This document shows positions 6,737 through 14,251 of a stretch of DNA of 34,178 bases, in pieces (the first letter of the stretch is position 1; each line of letters opens with the position of its first letter). Origin of the DNA: DATJLY01 sp035518375. GTDB lineage: Bacteria; Pseudomonadota; Alphaproteobacteria; ATCC43930; CGMCC-115725. The notes under the pieces were generated by a model that made no database searches, was not told the origin of the DNA, and was given only the letters and a program-made list of their open reading frames with translations. Position numbers and translations under genes: made by a program. The stretch is from NCBI GenBank assembly GCA_035518375.1, contig DATIXQ010000070.1, forward strand, positions 1 through 34,178, read 5' to 3'.

Positions 6737-7756
6737 CTACTGGACCGGCAGGTCGATCACGTAGCGCCGATCGATCACTTTGTCCGGGTCGATCGGACCT
6801 TTCAGCAGGCCGACCGAGATGTACCACGCGATCTGCCGGGCGATGTCCATGGTGTCGAGCCCGCCATTGGCCGGGGCGTAGGCGATCGCCAGCCGCGTCT
6901 TTTCCACGGTTTCGCCGGTGTATTTGCTAATGATCGCCAGCGCCTCGGCCGCGTTGGGCCCGTCGACGCGGGTCTCGCCCGGGCCGGTGAAGGCGTCGTG
7001 ATAGAAGGCGAGGCCCTTCCGGAAGGCGCGCTGGAAGCGGCGCACCATGTCGCCGCGCTCGTCCGCCGTCTTGGTGGCGACGAAGGTGATCGCCGACTGG
7101 AAGCGCACCTCGTCGCTGAGCCAGCCGATCACATGCACCTCGCCGGCCTGCTCCATCGGCACGAGCTGGGTCGCGGCATTGATGGTTCCGTCGACCTGCC
7201 CGCCTTTCACCGCCGAGATCACGTTGGGGATCGATTGCACCGCCTTCAATTGCACCTTGGCGATGTCGAACCCGAATTTCTGCGCCAGGAGCGCGAGGCG
7301 GTAATGCGCGGAGGAGCCGATCTGCGGGATGGCGAGCGAGTGTCCGGGCAGGTCCTGGTAGGATTTGAGGCCGGCCTCCCAGCCGCGGTTCGAGGCGGCG
7401 AGGGCGAAATTGTGGAAGCCTTTGGCCTCGCGTGTCTCGCCGCCGATGATCTTGATGGCGCCCTGTCCGCCCAAGGAAAACAGGCTGCCCGAGGTCGCGG
7501 TCTCGCCGAAATCCACATCGCCCGAAACGGCCGCGACCGCGATCGGCACACCGCCCCCTTCGAAGAACACGGGCTCGGCTTCAAGCCCTTCTGCGGCGAA
7601 ATAGCCCTTCTCGATCGCGATGTAGGTCGGGCCCGAGTTCGCCACTCGGACAAGGCCGAGCTTGATGTGCTCGGCGGCGGCATCGCGCGCGGAGAGCGCG
7701 AGCGCGGCGGCGATCAAGCCGGCCAAAGCGGCACGGCGTCCAAACGGCGGCTTCAT
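6737..7756 (-). CDS. ABC-type substrate-binding protein, NMT1/SsuA-like, exported
   Basis: A 339-residue binding protein. The first 28 residues (MKPPFGRRAALAG, a hydrophobic stretch, then DAAA|E) form an export signal; the Arg pair before the hydrophobic part leaves a Tat route possible. The mature part begins HIKLGLVRVANSGPTYIAIEK in place, followed by GYFAAEGLEAEPVFFEGG, the hallmark of the NMT1/TauA/SsuA group. It carries a good ribosome binding site (GGGAGGA) and is the last gene of the minus-strand catabolic operon, 30 bp after the DUF1345 gene. It probably captures an organic acid substrate of the operon in the periplasm. No cognate permease or ATPase gene is in the window, so it must use one encoded elsewhere. 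Terephthalate clusters have a comparable orphan binding protein (TphC), though of a different family. Confidence 0.87.
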   Translation of the reverse strand: MKPPFGRRAALAGLIAAALALSARDAAAEHIKLGLVRVANSGPTYIAIEKGYFAAEGLEAEPVFFEGGGVPIAVAAVSGDVDFGETATSGSLFSLGGQGAIKIIGGETREAKGFHNFALAASNRGWEAGLKSYQDLPGHSLAIPQIGSSAHYRLALLAQKFGFDIAKVQLKAVQSIPNVISAVKGGQVDGTINAATQLVPMEQAGEVHVIGWLSDEVRFQSAITFVATKTADERGDMVRRFQRAFRKGLAFYHDAFTGPGETRVDGPNAAEALAIISKYTGETVEKTRLAIAYAPANGGLDTMDIARQIAWYISVGLLKGPIDPDKVIDRRYVIDLPVQ

Positions 7757-7786
7757 GCAGTCCTCCCGCGGGCCAAATCTACCCGA

Positions 7787-8434
7787 TCAGATTGCGCCGG
7801 CAATGATGTTGACCGCGAGCGCCAGCACGCCGGTGTTGAAGAAGAAAGAGAGGACGCCATGCGCGAGTGTGATTCGTCGCATCGCGTGCGATGTCACCTG
7901 CACGTCCGAGACCTGGCAGGTCATGCCGATGACGGCGGCGTAATAAAGGAAATCCCAGTAGTCGGGGTCGTGATGGCCGGGAAATTCGAGTCCTCCGCGC
8001 ATGTTGTAGTCGGGGCCGGGGTCGCGATCGCCGTAATAGGTGTGCGCATAGTGAAGCGCGAACATGGTGTGGACGAGAAGCCACGATAGAATAACGGCGA
8101 CCAAGGCGAGAGCGATGCGCGGCGCGGCCGGTCCGTTCGCTTTGCCGATGACGAAGCCAAGCGCGACGAGGCTCACGGTGCCGGCCGCCACGATCAGCAT
8201 CGAGAGGACCCAGGCGCGATCGTCGAGCGCGCGGGCGCGCGCGCGGATCAAATCAGGCGAGCCCTTGCCGATGGCAAGGTGCGTCAGCGCAAGAAAGACG
8301 ACGACGCCGACGATCCATCCGACCAGGCCGCGCAGCGCCGCGCCGAAGCCCGGCGCCGGCAGCGCGAGCGCGAGGAGCCCGGCAACGATGGCGAAGCCGA
8401 GGCGCGGGCCGGCGGTGAAGTCGCGGACGTTCAC
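7787..8434 (-). CDS. DUF1345 integral membrane protein
   Basis: A 215-residue membrane protein. Hydrophobic segments lie at about 13-30, 36-52, 73-97, 106-128 and 195-213, so four to five helices. The conserved family block is clear: HTMFALHYAHTYYGDRD followed by GGLEFPGHHDPDYWDFLYY and GMTCQVSDVQVTS. The function of DUF1345 is not known. It starts with GTG at 8434, overlapping the pdxA-like stop codon by three bases, so translation is coupled. This position inside a catabolic operon, next to a binding protein, makes a role in uptake or efflux of the substrate possible, but that is only a guess. Confidence 0.85.
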   Translation of the reverse strand: MNVRDFTAGPRLGFAIVAGLLALALPAPGFGAALRGLVGWIVGVVVFLALTHLAIGKGSPDLIRARARALDDRAWVLSMLIVAAGTVSLVALGFVIGKANGPAAPRIALALVAVILSWLLVHTMFALHYAHTYYGDRDPGPDYNMRGGLEFPGHHDPDYWDFLYYAAVIGMTCQVSDVQVTSHAMRRITLAHGVLSFFFNTGVLALAVNIIAGAI

Positions 8435-9381
8435 GCGCCGCCCTGCCGCGGCACGCCCGCGAGCAGCAGCACGGCCTCGACCATGGCCTCGGCGCTCGCG
8501 CGGTTCTGCCCGGCGATGTCGAGCGCGCTGCCGTGTCCCACCGACGCGAACAGCACGTTCGTGCCGATCGTGACGGCGGCGGCGCGCTCTGGCGCCAGAA
8601 GCTTCGCGGCGATATGGCCCTGGTCGTGATACATGACAAGGAAGGCATCATAGCCTGCGCGGCGCAGCATCGTGTCGGCGCCGAACGGGCCGTCGGCCGC
8701 GACGCCGCGCGTCTGCGCCGCGGCGATGGCGGGCCCGATCGCGAGCTCCTCCTCATCGCCGAACATGCCGCCCTCGCCCGCATGCGGGTTGAGCCCGGCG
8801 ACGGCGATGCGCGGTTTCGCAATACCGAGACGATGAAGCGCCTCGGCCATCTTCTCGAGCGCGACGAGGACGCGCTCACGCGTGACGAGGCTTGCCGCGC
8901 GCTTCAATGCCATGTGTAGCGTCAGATGCGCGATGCGCATGCTGTCGAAGCACAGCATGAGAAACACGTCATCGCGCGATACGCCGGCGCAGCCCGCGAC
9001 GAGGCCGGGATAGCCGTCGAACGCGATCCCCGCTTCCTTCACCGCGCGCTCGGTGTGGGGCGCCGCGACGACCGCGTCGACCTCGCCCGCAAGCGCCGCC
9101 TCGATCGCGGCGCGCGCCGCTGCGATCGCCTCCGCCCCATGCGCCGCGCGCACTTGGCCTATTTCTGGCACGGCGCCCGCGATCGGCAGGATTTCTACCT
9201 TCGCCGTCGAGAGGCCGCAGCTCGCGGCATGGAGCGCGAGCGCCGCGGGATTGCCGACGAGGAGCGGTTGGCAGACCGCGGTGACGCGCGGATCGAGCGC
9301 CGCCTTCAGTGCGACCTCGGGCCCGATGCCGGCCGGATCGCCAAGGGCGATCGCGATCCGGCGCCGGAGCGCATCGCTCAT
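8431..9381 (-). CDS. PdxA-family dehydrogenase, probably a catabolic PdxA2/TphB type
   Basis: A 316-residue NAD-dependent dehydrogenase of the PdxA family. It begins with IALGDPAGIGPEVALKA, the family's first signature. The three metal-binding His are present: His156 in AHLTLHMAL, His200 in GLNPHAGEGG and His252 in YHDQG. The classical enzyme oxidises 4-phosphohydroxy-threonine in vitamin B6 synthesis. Here the context is against that role: its start overlaps the Rieske oxygenase stop (ATGA), and PdxA relatives such as TphB oxidise and decarboxylate the cis-diol formed by an aromatic dioxygenase. APHTERAVKEAGIAFDGYPG differs from the canonical pyridoxine enzyme segment, which also fits a PdxA2-type role. 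The ATG at 9381 gives normal length; a longer frame adds 30 Arg-rich residues that are not plausible. Confidence 0.88.
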   Translation of the reverse strand: MSDALRRRIAIALGDPAGIGPEVALKAALDPRVTAVCQPLLVGNPAALALHAASCGLSTAKVEILPIAGAVPEIGQVRAAHGAEAIAAARAAIEAALAGEVDAVVAAPHTERAVKEAGIAFDGYPGLVAGCAGVSRDDVFLMLCFDSMRIAHLTLHMALKRAASLVTRERVLVALEKMAEALHRLGIAKPRIAVAGLNPHAGEGGMFGDEEELAIGPAIAAAQTRGVAADGPFGADTMLRRAGYDAFLVMYHDQGHIAAKLLAPERAAAVTIGTNVLFASVGHGSALDIAGQNRASAEAMVEAVLLLAGVPRQGGA

Positions 9382-10664
9382 ACGGTGACGGGCTCGGTAT
9401 CGATCGGACGGTAGAGACCGTGGCGCGCGCCCTCGACGAAGGGCACCGACTTGTCGAGCTCGATCGAGCACGAGCGCACGCGCTGTGATTCAGGCTTCAA
9501 AGCGACGATGGGCTTGCCCTCGCGGCTTGCCTTCGCGAGGCGCAGCAGCAGGCGGCGCGCGAAGATGATCCCGTTGTCGGTCGTGACCAGGTTCTCGCGC
9601 GTGCGGTCCTGGATCGGGCCCATGCTTTCCTGGATCGCCGCGTCCTGCATGGCGAAGCCGTCGACGCCGCTGAAGGTGAGGCCTGCGGCCTGCGCCTCGC
9701 GATCGATGAGATAGTCGTTCGACTTGTTGGCGAGCGGGAGATATGTGCCGGGTATGGCGCGCGCGTGGATGCCGCGCCCGCCCATCATCGCCTGGCGCTG
9801 CTCGCGCGCGAGGGCTTTGTGCGGATGGTAGTTGATGCTCCACGCCCAGCAATGCTCGTCGTCGATCGGGACCCAGGCGTGGCCGCCCAAGGGATGGCCC
9901 GCGCGCGGCGGGATGATCGTGTACCACGGCACGATCCACGGCGTGATGCGCCAGTAATAGCGTTTGTCGTCGACGTTGCGCCGCGCCCCGATGAGGAGCC
10001 CGCCCTCGAACTCCTTCACGTCGAAATAAGGCATGCGGTCGCGCTCGGTGTACTCGTTGCCCTTGGCCCCCTTGAACATCGGGTCGCGGTTCAAGTCGGC
10101 CGCGTGCAGGAACGGCACGTGGCTCGAATCGATGCCGCCTTCCATCGCCTGGAGGTAGTTGCAGTCCTGGAGGCGCTTGGAGATGTAGCGGCGCTCGGGC
10201 CCGACGAGCGTCCATTCGAGCGCCGGCAGCTCAGGCTTCTGCTCCGGAGGCCCGAGATAGGCCCAGATCACGCCGCCATGCTCGACGCACGGATAGGATT
10301 TGAGCTTGATGCGGCCGCGCATCCCGCTCTCCTCGGGCTCCGACGGCAGATCGACGCACTGACCCGTCACGTCGTATTTCCAGCCGTGATAGGCGCAGCG
10401 GATGCCGCATTCCTCGTTGCGTCCGAACCACAGCGACACGCCGCGATGGGCGCAGAACTCGTCGATGAGGCCGACGCGGTTCATGCTGTCGCGGAATGCG
10501 ATGAGCGGCTCGCCCATCAGCCTGACGCGGACGGGCGGGCAGTCGGGCCCCGGCAGCTCCTCGGGCAGGAGCGCCGGGATCCAGAACCGGCGCAGAAAAT
10601 CGCCCATGAGCGTGCCCGCGTTGGTGCGGGTCAGGGTGTCGTTGTCTTCACGCGAAAGGGCCAT
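9378..10664 (-). CDS. Rieske non-heme iron oxygenase, large subunit (phthalate-dioxygenase-like)
   Basis: A 428-residue oxygenase component that hydroxylates an aromatic ring using O2 and electrons from a ferredoxin. The Rieske 2Fe-2S site is CAHRG (Cys71, His73) and CAYHGWKYD (Cys90, His93). The catalytic iron site begins EGGIDSSHVPFLH, with Asp179 as the bridging acid and His182 and His187 as ligands. The length and the block near residue 340 (GFAMQDAAIQESMGPIQDRT), which should hold the third ligand, fit the phthalate 4,5-dioxygenase/vanillate demethylase branch of alpha-only oxygenases. A ribosome binding site GGAGGG precedes the ATG. The stop codon overlaps the next start. No reductase gene is nearby. 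The real substrate cannot be read from sequence; a demethylase role is also possible. Confidence 0.9.
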   Translation of the reverse strand: MALSREDNDTLTRTNAGTLMGDFLRRFWIPALLPEELPGPDCPPVRVRLMGEPLIAFRDSMNRVGLIDEFCAHRGVSLWFGRNEECGIRCAYHGWKYDVTGQCVDLPSEPEESGMRGRIKLKSYPCVEHGGVIWAYLGPPEQKPELPALEWTLVGPERRYISKRLQDCNYLQAMEGGIDSSHVPFLHAADLNRDPMFKGAKGNEYTERDRMPYFDVKEFEGGLLIGARRNVDDKRYYWRITPWIVPWYTIIPPRAGHPLGGHAWVPIDDEHCWAWSINYHPHKALAREQRQAMMGGRGIHARAIPGTYLPLANKSNDYLIDREAQAAGLTFSGVDGFAMQDAAIQESMGPIQDRTRENLVTTDNGIIFARRLLLRLAKASREGKPIVALKPESQRVRSCSIELDKSVPFVEGARHGLYRPIDTEPVTV

Positions 10665-10683
10665 CTCTCAACCCTCCGTCGGG

Positions 10684-10752
10684 GAGATTGCCGCGTCGCT
10701 TCGCTCCTCGCAATGACACGCTCTGTCATTGCGAGCGCAGCGAAGCAATCTC
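10684..10752. repeat. REP-like inverted repeat, arms facing inward (copy 2)
   Basis: The element starts GAGATTGCCGCGTCGCTTCG, reaches CTCGCAATGACA at 10718, turns over a 5-base centre (CGCTC) and returns as TGTCATTGCGAGCGCAGCGA to end CAATCTC at 10752. The arms are those of the element at 3083-3152 but in the reverse order. It lies between the UbiD stop codon and the Rieske oxygenase start, inside what otherwise looks like one operon, and it could form a strong hairpin in that transcript. Confidence 0.82.
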
Positions 10753-10762
10753 CCGGTGCGGC

Positions 10763-12283
10763 CTACTTCGCCAGGTAACCGAACTTCTGGCGCGACAGGC
10801 GTCGCAATTCAGGCGACGGCATGTTCACCTTGGGGAACTTGTCGCGCCAGTGCCACGGCTTGCACGCGTCGATGATCGCGCGGCTGTTGGTGAAGTCGCC
10901 CTTCTCCTTGCGCTCGGGCTCGATGCGCGGGTCAAGGGGCGTCGACCAAGCATGGTTGATGATGTCGATCGAGGTCGCCGGATCAGAGCGCGTCAGCATT
11001 GCCCAGATCAGCTCGTCGAGGTTCGACGGGTCGATGTCGTCGTCCACCACGATGACATAGCGCCCGGTATAGGCGCCGACATGGCACATGGCGGCGATAT
11101 GGCCAGCCTGCGTGGCGTGGCCGGGATAGCGCTGCTTGATCGAGATGCCGAGCAGAAGCCGCGCGGTCCCTGTCTCGTGCGCCCAGGCGGCGACGACGTC
11201 GGGCACGCCCGCCTTGGTGATGTTCTCGCGCAGCAGCGCCGAGCGCGTAACCGCGCGGTAGCGCGCGAGCTCGTCCGGCGGACGCTGCGGCGGACAGCCG
11301 AGCATGATCGGGTTGTTGCGGTAGTAGATCGCCTTGATGTCGAGCACGGGCTCGTCGCGCACGTCGCTCGCGTAATAGCCGGTCCACTCGCCGAACGGCC
11401 CTTCGGCCTTGACGTTGCCGGGCTGGACGAAACCCTCGATCACGAGTTCCGCGCGGGCCGGGAAGGGGAGGCCGGTGTACTTGCCCTTCACTACTTCGAC
11501 GGGCTCGCCGCGGATGCCGCCGACGATGTCTAACTCGGAGACGCCGTAGGGCACTTCGCTGCAGCCCATGAGGAACGCCATCGGGTCGCCGCCGGCGACG
11601 ATGCATACGGGCATCGGCTCGCCGCGCGCCATGTACTTGTCGCGCTGGATGCGGCCGTGCTTGCCGGGCGAGATGTAGAAGCCGACGCGCTTCTCGTCGT
11701 GGATCATGACGCGGTAGGTACCGCAATTGATCCAGCCCTCGTCGGGGTCGCGCGTCACGTTGAAGCTGCCCGTGCCGATGTAGCGGCCGCCATCTTCCTC
11801 GTGCCACTTGGGCGTCGGGAACTTCGTCACGTCGATCGCGTCGCCCTCCATGACGTTCTCGAGGATGGGCGCGGAGGTGACGTATTTCGGCGGGATCTGC
11901 TTCAGCTCCGCCATGTAGTGCTTGCGGAATTCCTCGGTGAGCTCGAGCTTGCCGAGATCGGTCGGAAATCCGAGCGTCATGTTCTGCCGCTTGCCGCCAA
12001 AGAAATTGACGAGCACGCGGCTTCCCGGCAGCGTGCCGGGCACGTCCTCGAACAGAACGGCCGGCGCCTTCTCGTCGTGCAGCACGACTTCCGACGCCAT
12101 GCCAATCTCTTCCTGCCAGGTCAGGCCCTTGGCTTCGCGCAGCTCGCCGAGTTTCTTGGCCTCTTCCATCCATTCGCGCAGGTCGCGATAGGGGATGCGC
12201 GGCTCGATGTTGGAGCCTTCGCCAGGGCGACGGCCTTCGCCGCCGATCGGGTTGGCCATCGCGTCTTTCGATTGGTCTGCCAT
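10763..12283 (-). CDS. UbiD-family (prenyl-FMN dependent) decarboxylase, module B
   Basis: A 506-residue UbiD/Fdc-type decarboxylase, cytosolic. The prenyl-FMN/metal site segment NCGTYRVMIHD holds Arg191, and VKAEGPFGEWTGYY holds Glu294 and Glu299, the catalytic acid pair. Other family blocks are visible, including VNFFGGKRQNMTLGFPTD near residue 92 and the C-terminal DDDIDPSNLDELIWAM, the well conserved metal-site block of catabolic UbiD enzymes. The start at 12283 follows AAAGGACGAGGA; a further Met at 12259 is possible, and an upstream extension to 12418 lacks family resemblance. It is only distantly similar to the UbiD gene at 577, so the two are not a recent duplication. The next gene downstream is the Rieske oxygenase, after a 98-bp gap filled by a repeat. 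Decarboxylation of an aromatic acid is likely; the exact acid is unknown. Confidence 0.9.
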   Translation of the reverse strand: MADQSKDAMANPIGGEGRRPGEGSNIEPRIPYRDLREWMEEAKKLGELREAKGLTWQEEIGMASEVVLHDEKAPAVLFEDVPGTLPGSRVLVNFFGGKRQNMTLGFPTDLGKLELTEEFRKHYMAELKQIPPKYVTSAPILENVMEGDAIDVTKFPTPKWHEEDGGRYIGTGSFNVTRDPDEGWINCGTYRVMIHDEKRVGFYISPGKHGRIQRDKYMARGEPMPVCIVAGGDPMAFLMGCSEVPYGVSELDIVGGIRGEPVEVVKGKYTGLPFPARAELVIEGFVQPGNVKAEGPFGEWTGYYASDVRDEPVLDIKAIYYRNNPIMLGCPPQRPPDELARYRAVTRSALLRENITKAGVPDVVAAWAHETGTARLLLGISIKQRYPGHATQAGHIAAMCHVGAYTGRYVIVVDDDIDPSNLDELIWAMLTRSDPATSIDIINHAWSTPLDPRIEPERKEKGDFTNSRAIIDACKPWHWRDKFPKVNMPSPELRRLSRQKFGYLAK

Positions 12284-12380
12284 TCCTCGTCCTTTCGCGT
12301 CCTGCCCGGTCGCAGAACCTAGCTTGTCGGCCTCAGTTCGACAATCTGTGACGCAGCGTGGCGGGGCGTGCGGCGCGGTC

Positions 12381-12704
12381 TCATCGCGCCTCGTCGGGAT
12401 CGATGCAGATGTCGCCATCGACGAGATGAGCGGTCCAGACGCGCACCGGCTCGTAGCAGGGCGGCGCGGTGCAGGCGCCGGTGCGGAGATCGAAGCGCCC
12501 CTGGTGGAAGGGACACTCGATCTCGCCGCCGATCACCGCGCCCTCGGACAGGAAGCCCGGCCCGTGCGTGCACTCGTCGGCGGTCACGAAATATTCGTCG
12601 CCGCTCTTGAACACGGCATAGGTGAAGCCTTCGCGCTCGACTTGGCGCGGACTATCCTCGCTCACCTCAGCGGCGGCGCAGAGGCGGACCAGCGTGCCGC
12701 TCAT
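12381..12704 (-). CDS. Rieske-type ferredoxin (oxygenase electron carrier)
   Basis: A 107-residue soluble Rieske ferredoxin of the kind that feeds electrons to ring-hydroxylating oxygenases. The cluster ligands are Cys45 and His47 in CTHG, and Cys64 and His67 in CPFHQGRFD, spaced as in the family. The start is uncertain: ATG at 12704 gives the usual N-terminus (MSGTLVRLCAAAEV), but another Met lies four codons upstream and neither has a clear ribosome binding site. It is the first gene of the minus-strand catabolic operon, 97 bp before the UbiD gene, and is divergent from the GNAT gene at 12754. It is the natural partner of the oxygenase at 9378-10664, but the reductase that would reduce it is missing from the window. 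Confidence 0.87.
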   Translation of the reverse strand: MSGTLVRLCAAAEVSEDSPRQVEREGFTYAVFKSGDEYFVTADECTHGPGFLSEGAVIGGEIECPFHQGRFDLRTGACTAPPCYEPVRVWTAHLVDGDICIDPDEAR

Positions 12705-12753
12705 GCGCCGCGGCATAGGCAGCGCCGGCCGGTGCGTCCAGTGGGAAGCGCGC

Positions 12754-13272
12754 ATGATTACCCTGCGTCAGGCGGAGAGCGGCGATGTTCAGAACGTGCG
12801 CAACGTGCTCGCGGCCGCCGCGCACGCGCTCACCGCGCGATACGGCCACGGACACTGGTCGACGGTGCGGACGCTCCGCACCTTGCGCAAATACGCTGGC
12901 GACAGGGTCCTCTATCTCGTGGATCTCGACGACGTTCCCGTCGGCACCTTGAAGCTGACCCACCGCAAGGTTGGCTTCTACCATGGCGACTGGTTTGCCG
13001 ATCCCGGGGCATCCGCAGCTTATCTCATGGACATGGCGATCGACCCGCGCCACCAGCGGCACACCATCGGGCGCCGCGCCATGGCGCTCGCGGAGGAGAT
13101 CGCTCGCCGCGAGGGCCTTTGCGCGGTCAGGCTCGACGCCTATCGCGGCCCCGCCGGCGCCGGCGCCTTCTACCGCAAGTGCGGCTACACGCTCGTTCAC
13201 CAGGGCGAGATCAACGGCGCGCGGCTCGAATATTATGAGAAGCTGCTTTCCCCCTCGGCAGATCGTGCCTAA
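12754..13272 (+). CDS. GNAT-family N-acetyltransferase
   Basis: A 172-residue GNAT protein, which would move an acetyl group from acetyl-CoA to an unknown amine. The fold is readable: MITLRQAESGDVQNVRNVL (beta 1, alpha 1), VLYLVDLDDVPVGTLKLTH (beta 2-3), AYLMDMAIDPRHQRHTIGRRAM (motif A), then GLCAVRLDAYRGPAGAGAFYRKCGY (motif B). In motif A the usual Gln-x-x-Gly-x-Gly has Thr104 in place of the first Gly (QRHTIG). The ATG at 12754 follows GGGAAG; a frame extending upstream to 12622 overlaps the divergent ferredoxin gene and is unlikely. It is 20 bp before the signal-less binding-fold gene and likely cotranscribed with it. Confidence 0.83.
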   Translation: MITLRQAESGDVQNVRNVLAAAAHALTARYGHGHWSTVRTLRTLRKYAGDRVLYLVDLDDVPVGTLKLTHRKVGFYHGDWFADPGASAAYLMDMAIDPRHQRHTIGRRAMALAEEIARREGLCAVRLDAYRGPAGAGAFYRKCGYTLVHQGEINGARLEYYEKLLSPSADRA

Positions 13273-13292
13273 AATCCGCGCCGGAGGACAGG

Positions 13293-14171
13293 ATGGGCAA
13301 ATTCGTCATCGCGCCGCATTTCCGGCTGCAGGAATGGGTCGCCGAGGAGAAGGGCTATTTCGCCGCCGAGGGACTCGACTACGAGTTCCGCGAGACCATG
13401 AGCTCGCAATCCGGCAGCGCGCATCATCTCGGCAACCAGGTCGGCGCGTTTCAGAGCTTCGAGAAGGGCCGCACCTGCGACGTGAGCGGCGCGTGCCATT
13501 GGACCGTCAACGTCGCCGCGTCATCGGGCCACGGCAAGCTTTACAGCGACGCCTATTCCGTCTCGCCCGCGGGCGTGTTCGTGCCGCCGGAATCGCCGAT
13601 CAAGGAGCCGGCCGACCTGCGCGGCGTGCCGATCTCCGTCGGCTATCAGTCGGGCAGCCACTATTCGACGATCCAGGCGCTCGAGCAGTATCTGCCGCTC
13701 GACGCGATCAAGCTCTCGTTCAACGACGGGCTTTTGTTCAGCCGCATGGAGCTGCTGTTCGACCGCAAGGTGCCGGCGGCAGCTGTTTTCAGTGGCCCTT
13801 ACTACTTTCTCGAGCAGCTGGGCTACCGCAAGGTGATCGACAGCACCTTCATGATGGCGTCGATGATCACGGGCGATCCCGATCCCGAGGACGTGCGCAA
13901 ATATTTCGCGGCATTGCGCCGCGCGCAGCGCGATATCGATCTCCGGCCCGAGCTCTACACGCACTACTACAAGAGGGAATTCCCGGCGCGCTTTCACGCG
14001 ATGATGGACACGCGGCGCTGGGGTCCGGGCGAGCGCATCGTGTTCGAGCCTTATACGCGCGAGGTGTTCGAGGAATCGCAGCGCTGGATCGCCGAGCGTC
14101 AGATCTTCCCCGAGGGCGGCATGGGCTCGGGCGACTACGGGAGCTCGGTCTTTTCGCTCGCGGCGGAGTAG
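13293..14171 (+). CDS. Second NMT1/THI5-like binding-fold protein without signal peptide
   Basis: A 292-residue protein of the NMT1/THI5/SsuA fold. It starts MGKFVIAPHFRLQEWVAEEK, directly in the first lobe, followed by GYFAAEGLDYEFRET, and has no leader for export. The start is supported by GGAGGACAGG before the ATG at 13293. The second lobe has PADLRGVPISVGYQSGSHYS and VPAAAVFSGPYYFLEQLGY, where ligand contacts are found in this family. It shows the same unusual signal-less design as the protein at 2164 but is diverged from it in sequence. Both lie near UbiD genes. A cytosolic enzyme or regulator of aromatic acid breakdown is my preferred reading; a binding protein that lost its leader or uses a non-classical route is the alternative. 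Confidence 0.77.
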   Translation: MGKFVIAPHFRLQEWVAEEKGYFAAEGLDYEFRETMSSQSGSAHHLGNQVGAFQSFEKGRTCDVSGACHWTVNVAASSGHGKLYSDAYSVSPAGVFVPPESPIKEPADLRGVPISVGYQSGSHYSTIQALEQYLPLDAIKLSFNDGLLFSRMELLFDRKVPAAAVFSGPYYFLEQLGYRKVIDSTFMMASMITGDPDPEDVRKYFAALRRAQRDIDLRPELYTHYYKREFPARFHAMMDTRRWGPGERIVFEPYTREVFEESQRWIAERQIFPEGGMGSGDYGSSVFSLAAE

Positions 14172-14251
14172 GTAACGATTTCTTTACCGGGCGGGCGCGA
14201 TCATCGCCCTGCCCGGAAGTGATGATCTCGCAGGTTCGCCGGGTACTGCAC

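Noticed and set aside
6710..6745. Possible terminator between the binding-protein gene and glnB (GCTGCCGC, T-run, GGGCAGGC)
   Set aside because: The T-run lies in the loop, not after the stem, on either strand, so it does not fit a Rho-independent terminator.
2164..14171. Thiamine synthesis role for the THI5-like proteins
   Set aside because: There is no THI-box riboswitch signature and no other thiamine gene nearby; the context is aromatic acid breakdown.
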